Shown: piece after piece, positions 17,065-24,806 of the stretch
How the letters are laid out: the number at the start of each line of letters is the position of its first letter
How positions within the stretch are numbered: the first letter of the stretch is position 1
NCBI GenBank assembly: GCA_018240465.1
Contig: JAFEFS010000097.1
Location: 30,483 to 94,482 of the forward strand
Reading direction: 5' to 3'
DNA from: Pseudomonadota bacterium
Lineage (GTDB): Bacteria > Pseudomonadota > Gammaproteobacteria > Xanthomonadales > Rhodanobacteraceae
Length of the DNA: 64,000 bases
Position numbers and translations under genes: made by a program
Notes under the pieces: model-generated
What the model was told of the DNA's origin: nothing
Databases searched by the model: none
The model's input: the letters and a program-made list of their open reading frames with translations, nothing else

Positions 17065-17835
17065 TCAAACTCGGGTTTTCACGAAACGGACAAGGTCGTC
17101 CAGATCATTTCCGGTAGCATCCGGAGTCGCGCCGAGTTCTTCGCCCGGCAGACCGAGACGGTTCACCCAGAAAGTCGGATAGCCGAATATCCTGGCGCCC
17201 GCCGCGTCCCAGCCTGCGAACGCGACGAACAGGATTTCCTCGCGTTTGAGGCCGAAGTCATCGAGTGCGATCCGGTATGCGCGCGGGTCCGGTTTGTATA
17301 CCTTGTTCCGATCCGTGCTGAGGACGCGCTCGAACATTCCGCCGAGACCGGCATGGGTGATGTTCGAATCCAGCATCTCCTTTGTCATGTTGGACAGGAA
17401 CGCCATACGCAGCCCCATTTCCTTCAATGTGCCGAGTGCCGAACGTACCTCCGGCCACGCATCGAGTCGCCCGAACGCGAGCGTCAGGCGCTCACGCATG
17501 TTCGCCGTAAGATCGAGCCGCAGTTGCTTTGCGGCATATACAAGCGCGTCGTCGGTCGCTTGCCGAAAGTCGACGTAGCGGCCCGTCAGCGAGCGCAGCC
17601 ACTGGTACTCGAACTGCCTGGTGCGCCAGATGTTGCCCAACTCCGCGCCCCGGCCCGGGAAAAGTTCCTCGGCGAGGACGAAAACAGGGCGCGGGTCGAA
17701 GATTGGAAAGGCATCGAATGCCAGAAACTTGTACGAATAGCGGTTCGCGGTCGTCACCGACGGCAAGGACAACAATGGAGCGGTCGCGATGGCGGTCGTC
17801 GCCAAGCGAAGAAATTCACGTCGTTCGATTATCAT
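17065..17835 (-). CDS. Tat-exported HAD hydrolase, 2-haloacid dehalogenase-like
   Basis: 256-aa haloacid dehalogenase-like hydrolase with an unusual N-terminal twin-arginine signal (ERREFLRLATTAIATAP), implying export to the periplasm. After the signal, the HAD motifs of type II 2-haloacid dehalogenases follow: FDAFPIFDPR with the nucleophile Asp (motif I, lacking the usual GTL), LSNMTKEM (motif II), KVYKPDPRAYRIAL (motif III Lys) and FAGWDAAGARIFGYPTFWVNR (motif IV region). GGAGAGG sits ahead of the ATG at 17835. Dehalogenases are normally cytoplasmic, so the Tat signal and altered motif I make the substrate uncertain. It heads the HAD-GNAT-DoxX group. Confidence 0.85.
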   Translation of the reverse strand: MIIERREFLRLATTAIATAPLLSLPSVTTANRYSYKFLAFDAFPIFDPRPVFVLAEELFPGRGAELGNIWRTRQFEYQWLRSLTGRYVDFRQATDDALVYAAKQLRLDLTANMRERLTLAFGRLDAWPEVRSALGTLKEMGLRMAFLSNMTKEMLDSNITHAGLGGMFERVLSTDRNKVYKPDPRAYRIALDDFGLKREEILFVAFAGWDAAGARIFGYPTFWVNRLGLPGEELGATPDATGNDLDDLVRFVKTRV

Positions 17836-18089
17836 GTTCGCCTCTCCTTCGATCCGAAGAGACCGCGTTTGTCGGGATTTGATGACAGCGCATTCATTGC
17901 GCCGCGCGTTGCCGGCTCCCGCCCATACTTGTCCGGCACGCTTCCATAGTTCGATGCCGCACGTTGCTGCCGGGATGTTCGCTCCGGCGGCACCCCGTCG
18001 TGGGGCGCTTCGTGTCGCGATTTTTTTTGCAACAACCGGATTCGGGGCGCTACCCGCAGGTTTCAACTACCGAACGAGATTCGTCGCGT

Positions 18090-19091
18090 CTATTGTCGAC
18101 AGTCCAGATGGTCGACGGGGAACGGGCCTTCCTCGAACACGCTTTCGTGGTATCCCTTCGCGCCGATCGCCTGGGCGAGCGGGCTGCGGAAGTCCTCGTC
18201 CGTGCGCAGGCACTGGAGCACGTGGCCGAAGTCGTAGCGCGGCTGCCAGCCGAGTTCGCGGCGCGCGAGATCGTTGACGTAGACGCGATCGATCGAGTCG
18301 AACATGTGCCAGCCGCGGCGTGCGTATTCCTTGGCGCAGGCCGGGAACAGTCGGCGCAGCACGCTGGCTGCGTCGCTGCGCAGCGTCGGCAGATCGTCGC
18401 GTGAAAACGGCGTCGTCGCGCTGATGATGTAGCGGCCGAAACCTATGGCCGGCGCCTTGGCCACCGCCAGCAGGTGGGCATCGACGACGTCGGCGATATC
18501 GACGCGGCGATAGAGGAATTCGTTTGCCTTGATATTCGCGTCGGCGCAGCTCTCGCGCATGTGCTTGCTGTCGTCCGCCTCGGGGAAGAAGCGCGCGGTG
18601 CGCAGCACGAGACAGGGCAGGCCGAACTTGCGCTGGAACAACCGGCACAAGTTCTCGGCGGCGATCTTGGTGATGCCGTAGATGTTCTTTGCGACCGGCG
18701 TCACGTCTTCGGTGATCCAGGCAGCGGCCGCCCCCGGCAGCGGCACCAGTGCGTCGCCGAACGTACTCGTCGTGCTGGTGAAGACAAACGACTTCGCCTT
18801 TGCGGCGACGGCTTCCTCGAGCAGGTTGAGCGTGCCGCTGATGTTCGTGTCGACGAAATCCTGGCGCGCGTGCGTGGCGACGTGCGGTTTGTGCAGCGTT
18901 GCCGTGTGCAGCACCGCATCGACCTCGTGCATGCAGTCATGTACGAAGTCGCGATCGACGATCGAGCCGACCTTGTCCGCGAACGCCGAGGGCAGGACGT
19001 CGATACCGAGGACATCGTGGTGCGTGTCGCGCAGGCAGCGCATCAGCGCTTCGCCAAGATGGCCGCTGCTGCCGGTGACGAGGATTTTCAT
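18090..19091 (-). CDS. NAD(P)-dependent epimerase/dehydratase
   Basis: Extended short-chain dehydrogenase (333 aa), cytoplasmic. The cofactor loop is VTGSSGHLGEAL, the active-site triad region is TSTTSTFGDAL with YGITKIAAENLC (Tyr and Lys of YxxxK), and RTARFFPE is the substrate-side motif. It resembles UDP-sugar epimerase-like proteins of unknown substrate; the C-terminus RRELGWQPRYDFGHVLQCLR is characteristic of the group. The final 60 codons are duplicated at 15789-16010. About 40 bp of spacer and a palindromic element (19131-19214) separate it from glk upstream. Confidence 0.9.
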   Translation of the reverse strand: MKILVTGSSGHLGEALMRCLRDTHHDVLGIDVLPSAFADKVGSIVDRDFVHDCMHEVDAVLHTATLHKPHVATHARQDFVDTNISGTLNLLEEAVAAKAKSFVFTSTTSTFGDALVPLPGAAAAWITEDVTPVAKNIYGITKIAAENLCRLFQRKFGLPCLVLRTARFFPEADDSKHMRESCADANIKANEFLYRRVDIADVVDAHLLAVAKAPAIGFGRYIISATTPFSRDDLPTLRSDAASVLRRLFPACAKEYARRGWHMFDSIDRVYVNDLARRELGWQPRYDFGHVLQCLRTDEDFRSPLAQAIGAKGYHESVFEEGPFPVDHLDCRQ

Positions 19092-19130
19092 CGGAGCGTG
19101 GTGAGAGTGGAGCCAAGGCGGGACAAGAGT

Positions 19131-19214
19131 TTTTAGCCACGGATTACACGGATATCACGGATCAAGAACAAAACTATCTGCGTGTTTGCTTTATCCATAC
19201 AATCCGTGGTGAAA
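19131..19214. repeat. MITE-like inverted-repeat element between the epimerase and glk genes
   Basis: An 84-bp element whose ends are imperfect inverted repeats. The left end is TTTTAGCCACGGATTACACG and the right end, reversed, is TTTCACCACGGATTGTATGG, with CCACGGATT and AATCCGTGG exactly complementary (19137-19145, 19201-19209). The left arm contains ACGGATA and ACGGATC units. There is no reading frame of note. It is AT-richer than the surroundings and looks like a small non-coding mobile repeat. Confidence 0.55.
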
Positions 19215-19247
19215 CTCATCTTGCGCCTTGGGTTTTGCTCCAGCCAA

Positions 19248-20264
19248 TCAGCTGGAGCGATGGTCCTGATACCACGCCGCCGCGCCGATCAGGCCGAGCT
19301 GGCCGTGTTCGATCAGCCAGATCGGCACGTGCTTGATCACGTCCCCGAGCGCGCCCTTGTTGTGGTAGCGCGCGACGAAGTTGCTGGTCGGCAGGAACGA
19401 ACGGATGCGTGAGGGAATCCCGCCGGCGAGGAACACGGCGCGCGCGTTGTAGGCGAGCACGAGGTCGCCGATCAGGCTGCCGAGCAGGCCGCAGAATACG
19501 CTGAGGGTAGTTACCGCCTGCGGGTTGGCATGGGCGAGCGCGGCCGCGGTGACGTCGGCCGGGGTTCTCAGCATCGGATGCACGCCATGCAGCGTGCAGA
19601 TGCACTCGTAGAGATTGAGCAGGCCAGGGCCAGACACTGCGCGTTCGCGGTCGATGTGCGACCAGCGCTTGAACAATTCGCGCAGGATATCCAGTTCCAG
19701 TTCGTTTCCCGGCGCGAGCGCGGCGTGACCGGCTTCGCTCGTGATCACTACCGGGTGCGGCCGATGCGGGATGCGCGCGGCCTGGCCCAGGCCGGTGCCG
19801 GGGCCGACCACGAGGGTGGTTACCTTCGACGGATCGACCGGCTGGCCGCTGAGCAGTTCGGCAGGGGCGAGGTCGATGTGCGGCACGGCGTGGGCCAGCG
19901 CCTCGAAATCGTTGATCAGCGCGAGGTCCTTCAGGTGCGCGGCCTGGCGGGTTTGCGACAGCGACACATGCCACGGCAGGTTCGGGTTGATCAGGCTGTC
20001 GCCGACCTGCAGGCCGGCGATCGCGATCGCGGCGCTGGTTATGCGGGCGTCGCCGTGGGTGTCGATGAAGGTGCGCAGGATCGTTGCCAGATCGGGATAT
20101 TCGGCGCAGATGTATTCGGAATAGTGCAGGATTGCCACGGCGCCTTCGGCGTTGAAACGAACCAGGGCGAGGCGGGCGTGGGTACCGCCGACGTCGGCGG
20201 CGATGAAGGGGGCGTCGGAGGCGGTGGGCGTGGAGGTCAAGGGAATTCCTGAAACGGGAAGCAA
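19248..20264 (-). CDS. glk: Glucokinase
   Basis: Bacterial glucokinase of the GlkA type (about 338 aa), cytoplasmic, phosphorylating glucose with ATP. Motifs: the phosphate loop ADVGGTHARLALVRF, LINDFEALAHAV with the catalytic Asp, GPGTGLGQA, SEAGHAALAP, the second ATP-binding region SGPGLLNLYECI, and FLAGGIPSRI near the C-terminus. The frame opens with a TTG at 20264; the exact start is unclear since family homology begins near PFIAADVGGTH, and an in-frame TTG about nine codons further in is possible. It is divergent from rpsP. Confidence 0.92.
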   Translation of the reverse strand: MLPVSGIPLTSTPTASDAPFIAADVGGTHARLALVRFNAEGAVAILHYSEYICAEYPDLATILRTFIDTHGDARITSAAIAIAGLQVGDSLINPNLPWHVSLSQTRQAAHLKDLALINDFEALAHAVPHIDLAPAELLSGQPVDPSKVTTLVVGPGTGLGQAARIPHRPHPVVITSEAGHAALAPGNELELDILRELFKRWSHIDRERAVSGPGLLNLYECICTLHGVHPMLRTPADVTAAALAHANPQAVTTLSVFCGLLGSLIGDLVLAYNARAVFLAGGIPSRIRSFLPTSNFVARYHNKGALGDVIKHVPIWLIEHGQLGLIGAAAWYQDHRSS

Positions 20265-20423
20265 TGCGGTACGCCCGGAGTGCGAGACGTTGGAGTGTGT
20301 TCAGGGCCCGAGGGGTTGTCAATCCGTGGCCCCCCGCCAGGGCGGAGAATGCGGGGAAACGCCCTGGCACGCGTCTGCTTCAGCCACGTTGCTGAAAAGT
20401 CTTTATTTTTTTTCCAATTGAGC

Positions 20424-20429
20424 TAAAAT
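20424..20429 (+). promoter_or_regulatory. Candidate -10 element of the rpsP operon promoter
   Basis: TAAAAT in an AT-rich tract (20401-20430) that contrasts with the GC-rich surroundings, about 100 bp upstream of rpsP. No good -35 hexamer is visible at 17 bp, so this is tentative. A leader of about 95 bp would precede rpsP. Confidence 0.35.
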
Positions 20430-20530
20430 ACGCAGTTCCCGAACTGCCGTTGCCCGCTTTGCGGGCGTGCCGTGCGTGTCACGGCCGGCAAGGGAGCACA
20501 ACGTACCCGATAAATTCTCGAGAAATAAAC

Positions 20531-20791
20531 ATGGTCAAGATTCGTCTTTCCCGCGGCGGCGCAAAAGGCCGTCCGTTCTATCACGTCATCGTTGCCGACG
20601 AGCGCAAGGCGCGCGACGGTCGCAACATCGAGCGCGTGGGCTTCTTCAACCCGGTCGCGGCCGGCAAGGAAACGCGCCTTCAGATCGACCTCGATCGCGT
20701 CAACAACTGGATCGCCAAGGGCGCGCAGCCCAGCGAGAAGGTGCGCGCGCTGATCAAGGAAGCCGGCAAGCAGGCGAAGGCTGCGGCCTGA
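20531..20791 (+). CDS. rpsP: 30S ribosomal protein S16
   Basis: 86-aa ribosomal protein S16, first gene of the conserved rpsP-rimM-trmD-rplS operon. The sequence opens [20 protein letters not shown] and continues with [20 protein letters not shown], both diagnostic. Length is normal. S16 binds 16S rRNA early in 30S assembly. The C-terminal tail is Lys/Ala-rich (AGKQAKAAA). Start ATG 20531 is the family start. Confidence 0.97.
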   Translation: MVKIRLSRGGAKGRPFYHVIVADERKARDGRNIERVGFFNPVAAGKETRLQIDLDRVNNWIAKGAQPSEKVRALIKEAGKQAKAAA

Positions 20792-20811
20792 TCGCCACGC
20801 AGGCCGCTGCG

Positions 20812-21342
20812 ATGGCCGCGCGCGACGAAGACGCGCCTGACAAGAGCAGGCTGGTTCTCGGCAAGATCGTCGGCCTGTATGGCGTCGAAGGTTGGGTCAA
20901 GCTCGAGTCGTACAGCGATCCGCGCGCGCAGATCTTCAAGTATTCGCCCTGGTTCGTCGGTTGCGCCGATGCGATGGTGGAGTATGCGAACGTGAAAGGC
21001 AGGACGCAGGGCAAGGGCATCGTCGCCCGTCTGCCCGGCGTCGACAGCCGCGATGCGGCGGTGGCCCTGATCGGCGCGGAGATCCGCATAGCGCGTTCGG
21101 CATTGCCGAAATCGAAGCGAGGCGAGTATTACTGGGTCGATCTCGAAGGACTCGATGTCTTCAATCTCGAAGGCGTCGCGTTCGGCAAGGTCAGCCATCT
21201 GTTCTCGACTGGCGCCAACGACGTGCTCGTGGTCAGGAAAGGCGAGCGTGAGCGGCTGGTGCCGTTCGTGACCGGAGACTTCGTCAAGGAAGTCGACATC
21301 GATGGTGGCAGGATCGTCGTCGATTGGGACAAGGATTTTTGA
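20812..21342 (+). CDS. rimM: Ribosome maturation factor RimM
   Basis: 176-aa 16S rRNA processing/30S maturation factor that works with S19 in 30S head assembly. The N-terminal beta-barrel contains LVLGKIVGLYGVEGWVKLES, and the PRC-barrel half contains GEYYWVDLEGLDVFN and GANDVLVVRKG followed by LVPFV. The ATG at 20812 is the first in frame near the rpsP stop (21 bp gap). Third-position GC and length agree with the family. Cytoplasmic, second gene of the ribosomal operon. Confidence 0.94.
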   Translation: MAARDEDAPDKSRLVLGKIVGLYGVEGWVKLESYSDPRAQIFKYSPWFVGCADAMVEYANVKGRTQGKGIVARLPGVDSRDAAVALIGAEIRIARSALPKSKRGEYYWVDLEGLDVFNLEGVAFGKVSHLFSTGANDVLVVRKGERERLVPFVTGDFVKEVDIDGGRIVVDWDKDF

Positions 21343-21358
21343 GCAACATCAAGCCGCC

Positions 21359-21378
21359 ATTCCGGCGAAAACCGGAAT
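21359..21378. repeat. Dispersed palindromic repeat between rimM and trmD
   Basis: ATTCCGG / CCGGAAT inverted repeat with a six-base loop, continuing into GACGAG. It is a copy of the ATTCC...GGAATGACGAG repeat family, located in the rimM-trmD spacer of an otherwise compact ribosomal operon. Confidence 0.55.
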
Positions 21379-21401
21379 GACGAGCGAAGAAGATCGACGC
21401 C

Positions 21402-22142
21402 ATGCGGATTGATGTGATCACGCTGTTTCCCGAGTTCGTCGATGCGGCGGCCAGGGTCGGCGTGGTCGGGCGGGCGCAGGAGCGAGGCCTGCTTGCGGTG
21501 CGGAGCTGGAATCCGCGCGACTACGCGACCGATGCGTACCGGCGCGTGGACGAACGACCGTTCGGCGGCGGTCCGGGCATGGTCATGCTGATCGACCCGT
21601 TGCGCGATGCGTTGCGCGCAGCGCGCGCGGCGGATGCGAAACCGGTACGGACGATTTTCCTGAGTCCGCAAGGAACGCGGCTCACGCAGGACAAGGTGCG
21701 CGAACTCGCGCGGGAAGAGCGCCTGATCCTGCTGTGCGGACGCTACGAGGCGGTGGACGAACGCCTGATCGAGCACGAAGTCGACGAGGAGGTCTCGATC
21801 GGCGACTACGTGCTCTCGGGCGGCGAGCTGGCCGCGGCCGTGCTGATCGACGCGATCGGACGGCTGCAGGACGGTGCGCTCAACGATGCGGCCTCGGCGC
21901 AGCAGGATTCGTTCTCGGACGGCCTGCTCGACTGTCCGCACTACACGCGGCCGGAGGTTCACGAGCTCGGCGCGGTACCGGCGGTGCTGTTGTCGGGCGA
22001 CCATGCGGAAATCGCGAAATGGCGGCGAAAACAGGCACTTGGACGAACCTGGTTGCGCCGGCCCGATCTTCTGGCTCGGGCGGCGCTGGATCCGGAAGAA
22101 AATTTATTTTTGTTTGAATTTCAAAAAGATACGAAACAGTAG
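21402..22142 (+). CDS. trmD: tRNA (guanine(37)-N1)-methyltransferase
   Basis: 246-aa SPOUT-fold methyltransferase that makes m1G37 in tRNAs reading CNN codons, preventing frameshifting. The knot region contains [34 protein letters not shown], with Asp in the [16 protein letters not shown] segment that follows. The usual Gly of CGRYEG is Ala here. The C-terminal domain has [17 protein letters not shown]. Start ATG 21402 gives [11 protein letters not shown], the standard N-terminus. It ends 139 bp before rplS, a longer gap than usual. Confidence 0.95.
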   Translation: MRIDVITLFPEFVDAAARVGVVGRAQERGLLAVRSWNPRDYATDAYRRVDERPFGGGPGMVMLIDPLRDALRAARAADAKPVRTIFLSPQGTRLTQDKVRELAREERLILLCGRYEAVDERLIEHEVDEEVSIGDYVLSGGELAAAVLIDAIGRLQDGALNDAASAQQDSFSDGLLDCPHYTRPEVHELGAVPAVLLSGDHAEIAKWRRKQALGRTWLRRPDLLARAALDPEENLFLFEFQKDTKQ

Positions 22143-22148
22143 TGAAGT

Positions 22149-22166
22149 GAGCCGTCAGAACGGCTC
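22149..22166 (+). other. Hairpin just after trmD
   Basis: Perfect 7-bp stem GAGCCGT / ACGGCTC with a CAGA loop, six bases after the trmD stop. It is not followed by a T-run, so it is not a clear terminator. It could attenuate or stabilise the transcript ahead of rplS. Confidence 0.4.
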
Positions 22167-22281
22167 AAATCTAGGGATATACTCGCTGTCGTCCGTGATG
22201 GCGAGGATCAGTAAGGCGGCCACCCTTGGTCGTTCTTTTCAAGAGAGCTTTCCTTTCCATCACATTGAGCAGGTCGGTGTC

Positions 22282-22647
22282 ATGAATCTCCTCCAACAAT
22301 TCGAAGCTTCCCAGATCAGCCGCAAACTGCCCGAATTCAGCCCGGGCGATACGGTCGTCGTCAACGTCAAGGTAAAGGAAGGCAACCGCGAGCGCGTGCA
22401 GGCCTACGAGGGCGTGGTCATCGCGAAGAAGAACGCGGGCCTCAACTCGGCCTTCACGGTGCGCAAGATTTCCCACGGTTTCGGCGTCGAGCGTGTGTTC
22501 CAGTCGCACAGCCCGACGATCGACTCGGTCAACGTCAAGCGTCGCGGCAAGGTGCGTGGCGCCAAGCTCTACTACCTGCGTGGCCTTGAAGGCAAGGCGG
22601 CGCGCATTCAGGAAGATCTGTCCAAACACGGTGCCGCAGCCGAATAA
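22282..22647 (+). CDS. rplS: 50S ribosomal protein L19
   Basis: 121-aa ribosomal protein L19, last gene of the rpsP operon, located at the 30S-50S interface. Diagnostic sequence: [40 protein letters not shown] and [13 protein letters not shown], then [19 protein letters not shown] 22282 gives MNLLQQFEA, the usual start. A strong terminator hairpin lies about 115 bp downstream. Confidence 0.97.
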   Translation: MNLLQQFEASQISRKLPEFSPGDTVVVNVKVKEGNRERVQAYEGVVIAKKNAGLNSAFTVRKISHGFGVERVFQSHSPTIDSVNVKRRGKVRGAKLYYLRGLEGKAARIQEDLSKHGAAAE

Positions 22648-22761
22648 TCGGCCGTCGTCGAGAAACGCGGACAGGAGTCCGTCGCTCGATTCACGCGATC
22701 AGGGACGATTGCTGAAGTACCAACTTCTTGGAGCATTGAGTCGCGTCTGTGCTCCTCGTCC

Positions 22762-22796
22762 AAAGCGGCCGCCAGCAATGGCGGCCGCTTTGTCTT
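22762..22796 (+). terminator. Rho-independent terminator of the rpsP-rplS operon
   Basis: AAAGCGGCCGCC and GGCGGCCGCTTT form a 12-bp perfect stem with an AGCAAT loop, followed by GTCTTT. It is a strong GC-rich hairpin at the end of the ribosomal operon and before the convergent PAP2 gene. Confidence 0.85.
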
Positions 22797-22927
22797 TCCG
22801 GCGTTCAAGTTGCGTCGCGGCGCGTTCTTGCCGGCCTTTCCCGCGTTGGCGGGGAAGCAACGGTCCGCGTGTTGCTGGCGGTTGCGATTGCGGTGCACGC
22901 GGCAACGATCAGCCGAGGATCGGAAAG

Positions 22928-23479
22928 TCAGAAGCGATCGAGTGACGCGACCCACAGCGATGCGGTCGCCAAGCCACCGCCGATCAGCGTTGCCGCGAGC
23001 ACGTCGCTGGGGTAGTGCAGCCCGAGTACGACGCGCGAGGCCGCGACAAGCAGCGCGAACGGGATCAGCAGCGGCGCGATCAACGGAAACCAGGCGAGCG
23101 CGACGATAGTGAACGTCACCGCGTGCAGCGTGTGGCCGGAGGGAAAGCTGAATTCGTCCAAAGGCAGCGCCAACGGCACGATGTCGCGATGCGCGCGGAA
23201 CGGGCGCGGGCGTTGCGTCCAGCGCTTGAGCGTGCGATATGTGCCCGCGGCGACGAGCCCGGTCAAGGCCATCTGCAGCGCGACGAAGCGGCCTTTCGCG
23301 CCGCCGAACACGGCGATCGCGAACATCAGCGTGTACCAGAACGGGCCATCGCCGAGACGGCTGATCGCGCCGAAGAAACGCGCGATCGTGCGCCGCGTGC
23401 CCCAGCCGTTAGCACGCTTGCACAGGCGCACTTCGCGGCTGCGCAGTTCGACAGTCTGCAGAAGTTGCATTGCACTCAC
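22928..23479 (-). CDS. PAP2-family phosphatase
   Basis: Integral-membrane phosphatidic acid phosphatase type 2 protein (183 aa from GTG 23479; ATG 23470 is an alternative). The three catalytic motifs are present: KRWTQRPRPF (KxxxxxxRP), FSFPSGHT (PSGH) and SRVVLGLHYPSDVLA (SRxxxxxHxxxD). About five membrane helices surround them. Likely dephosphorylates a lipid phosphate such as undecaprenyl-pyrophosphate or phosphatidate at the membrane surface. The GTG start overlaps the stop of the glycosyltransferase gene, suggesting coupled expression and a joint role in glycolipid metabolism. Confidence 0.9.
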   Translation of the reverse strand: MSAMQLLQTVELRSREVRLCKRANGWGTRRTIARFFGAISRLGDGPFWYTLMFAIAVFGGAKGRFVALQMALTGLVAAGTYRTLKRWTQRPRPFRAHRDIVPLALPLDEFSFPSGHTLHAVTFTIVALAWFPLIAPLLIPFALLVAASRVVLGLHYPSDVLAATLIGGGLATASLWVASLDRF

Positions 23480-24648
23480 CTCGATCCTTCGTGGAGTTTG
23501 CCGTTGCCGGCGATCTGGTTGTTGCCGGGCTGCGCGAGGCCTGCGAGCAGCTCGGCGAATTGGGCGGCGACCGTGATCGGATCCAGTTCGGCGACCGCGG
23601 CCACCGCGGCGGCGCGGAGGTCGGTGCGCGTGACATCGCTACGCACGAGATCGAGCGTGGCGCGCACGAAAGCATCCTCGTTGGCGTACGGCACGCGGCG
23701 GCCGCAGCACGGGGTGAGATGCTCGCGCGCGGCACCATAGTCGAAGGCGACGGTCGGCAGGCCGCTGGCGAGCGCTTCGAGGGTGACGTTGCCGAAGGTC
23801 TCGGTCAGACTCGGGAACACGAACAGGTCGGCGCTGGCGAAGTGGCGCGCGAGTCCGGTATCGCGCTGGATGCCGGCGAAGATGAAATCGGGATTCTCGG
23901 CCGCGAGCGCGGCGCGCGCGGGGCCATCGCCGATCCAGATGTAGCGCGCGTGACGATGGACCTTCTGGACTTCGCGGAAGGCACGCACCGCGAGCGGCAG
24001 GTTTTTTTCCGTCGCGATACGGCCGACATAGACCACGGCGAGTTGGCCGGGCTCGAGGCCCCATTGCGCGCGCAGGGTCTCGTCGCGCCGCGCCGGCGAG
24101 AACAGCGCGTTGTCGACCGCGCGGCGCAGCAGGACGACGTTGCCGAACTGGTTCTCCATCAGGAACTCGCGCAGCTCGATCGTCGGTACCAGCGTCGCCG
24201 CAGCCTGGCGATGGAAACGGCGCAGGTAGGCAAACACGACCGGGGTGAGGAAGCCGAAGCCGTAGTGGCGGGCGAAGTCGTCGAAGCGCGTGTGGAAGCC
24301 GGTCGCTGCCGGAATGCCGAGTGCGCGCGCGACGCGCAGTGCCGAGTAGCCGAGCGGGCCTTCGGTGGCGGCATAGATCGCGTCGGGACGCTCGTTCTTC
24401 CACAGCTTGCGCAGGCGCTGCGCGATCGGCAGACCGAACTGCAGACCGGGATACTTCGGCAGACGCGCGCCGCGCGCGAGCACTTCGGCTCCGTTCTCGC
24501 CCGCACCGGCTTCGTCGCCCGCCTGACGCGGACGCACGATCTGTACCGCGTGTCCCGCCTCGCGCAGGCTCTGTGCGAGGCCGGCCACGGTCAATGCCAC
24601 GCCGTTGATTTCCGGCGGGAACGTCTCGGTGACCATGGCGATGCGCAT
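23476..24648 (-). CDS. Glycosyltransferase family 4, mannosyltransferase-like
   Basis: GT-B fold glycosyltransferase (390 aa), cytoplasmic face of the membrane, similar in pattern to MgtA/PimB-type GDP-mannose-dependent alpha-mannosyltransferases. N-terminal half: VTETFPPEINGVALTV, ATEGPLGYSALRVARALGIP, GFHTRFDDFARHYG. C-terminal half: VVYVGRIATEKNLPLAV and the donor-binding FVFPSLTETFGNVTLEALAS (Ex7E). The ATG at 24648 gives the family start MRIAMVTETFPPE, so the upstream in-frame extension is rejected. Overlap with the PAP2 gene suggests synthesis and turnover of a glycolipid. Confidence 0.9.
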   Translation of the reverse strand: MRIAMVTETFPPEINGVALTVAGLAQSLREAGHAVQIVRPRQAGDEAGAGENGAEVLARGARLPKYPGLQFGLPIAQRLRKLWKNERPDAIYAATEGPLGYSALRVARALGIPAATGFHTRFDDFARHYGFGFLTPVVFAYLRRFHRQAAATLVPTIELREFLMENQFGNVVLLRRAVDNALFSPARRDETLRAQWGLEPGQLAVVYVGRIATEKNLPLAVRAFREVQKVHRHARYIWIGDGPARAALAAENPDFIFAGIQRDTGLARHFASADLFVFPSLTETFGNVTLEALASGLPTVAFDYGAAREHLTPCCGRRVPYANEDAFVRATLDLVRSDVTRTDLRAAAVAAVAELDPITVAAQFAELLAGLAQPGNNQIAGNGKLHEGSR

Positions 24649-24806
24649 AGTGCGACTCCGCGCGGCTGCTTCCGCGTGGGGGTACATTAGGTCTGTCGGG
24701 TGTACGCGGCGTTGCCGATTTGCGTCGATCGAGTTACCGCGGCTCTCGTCAGGGGGATGCGGGCAGACTAAAATCGCGGCCTTGCATCTATCGAGGCGAA
24801 GTCCAT

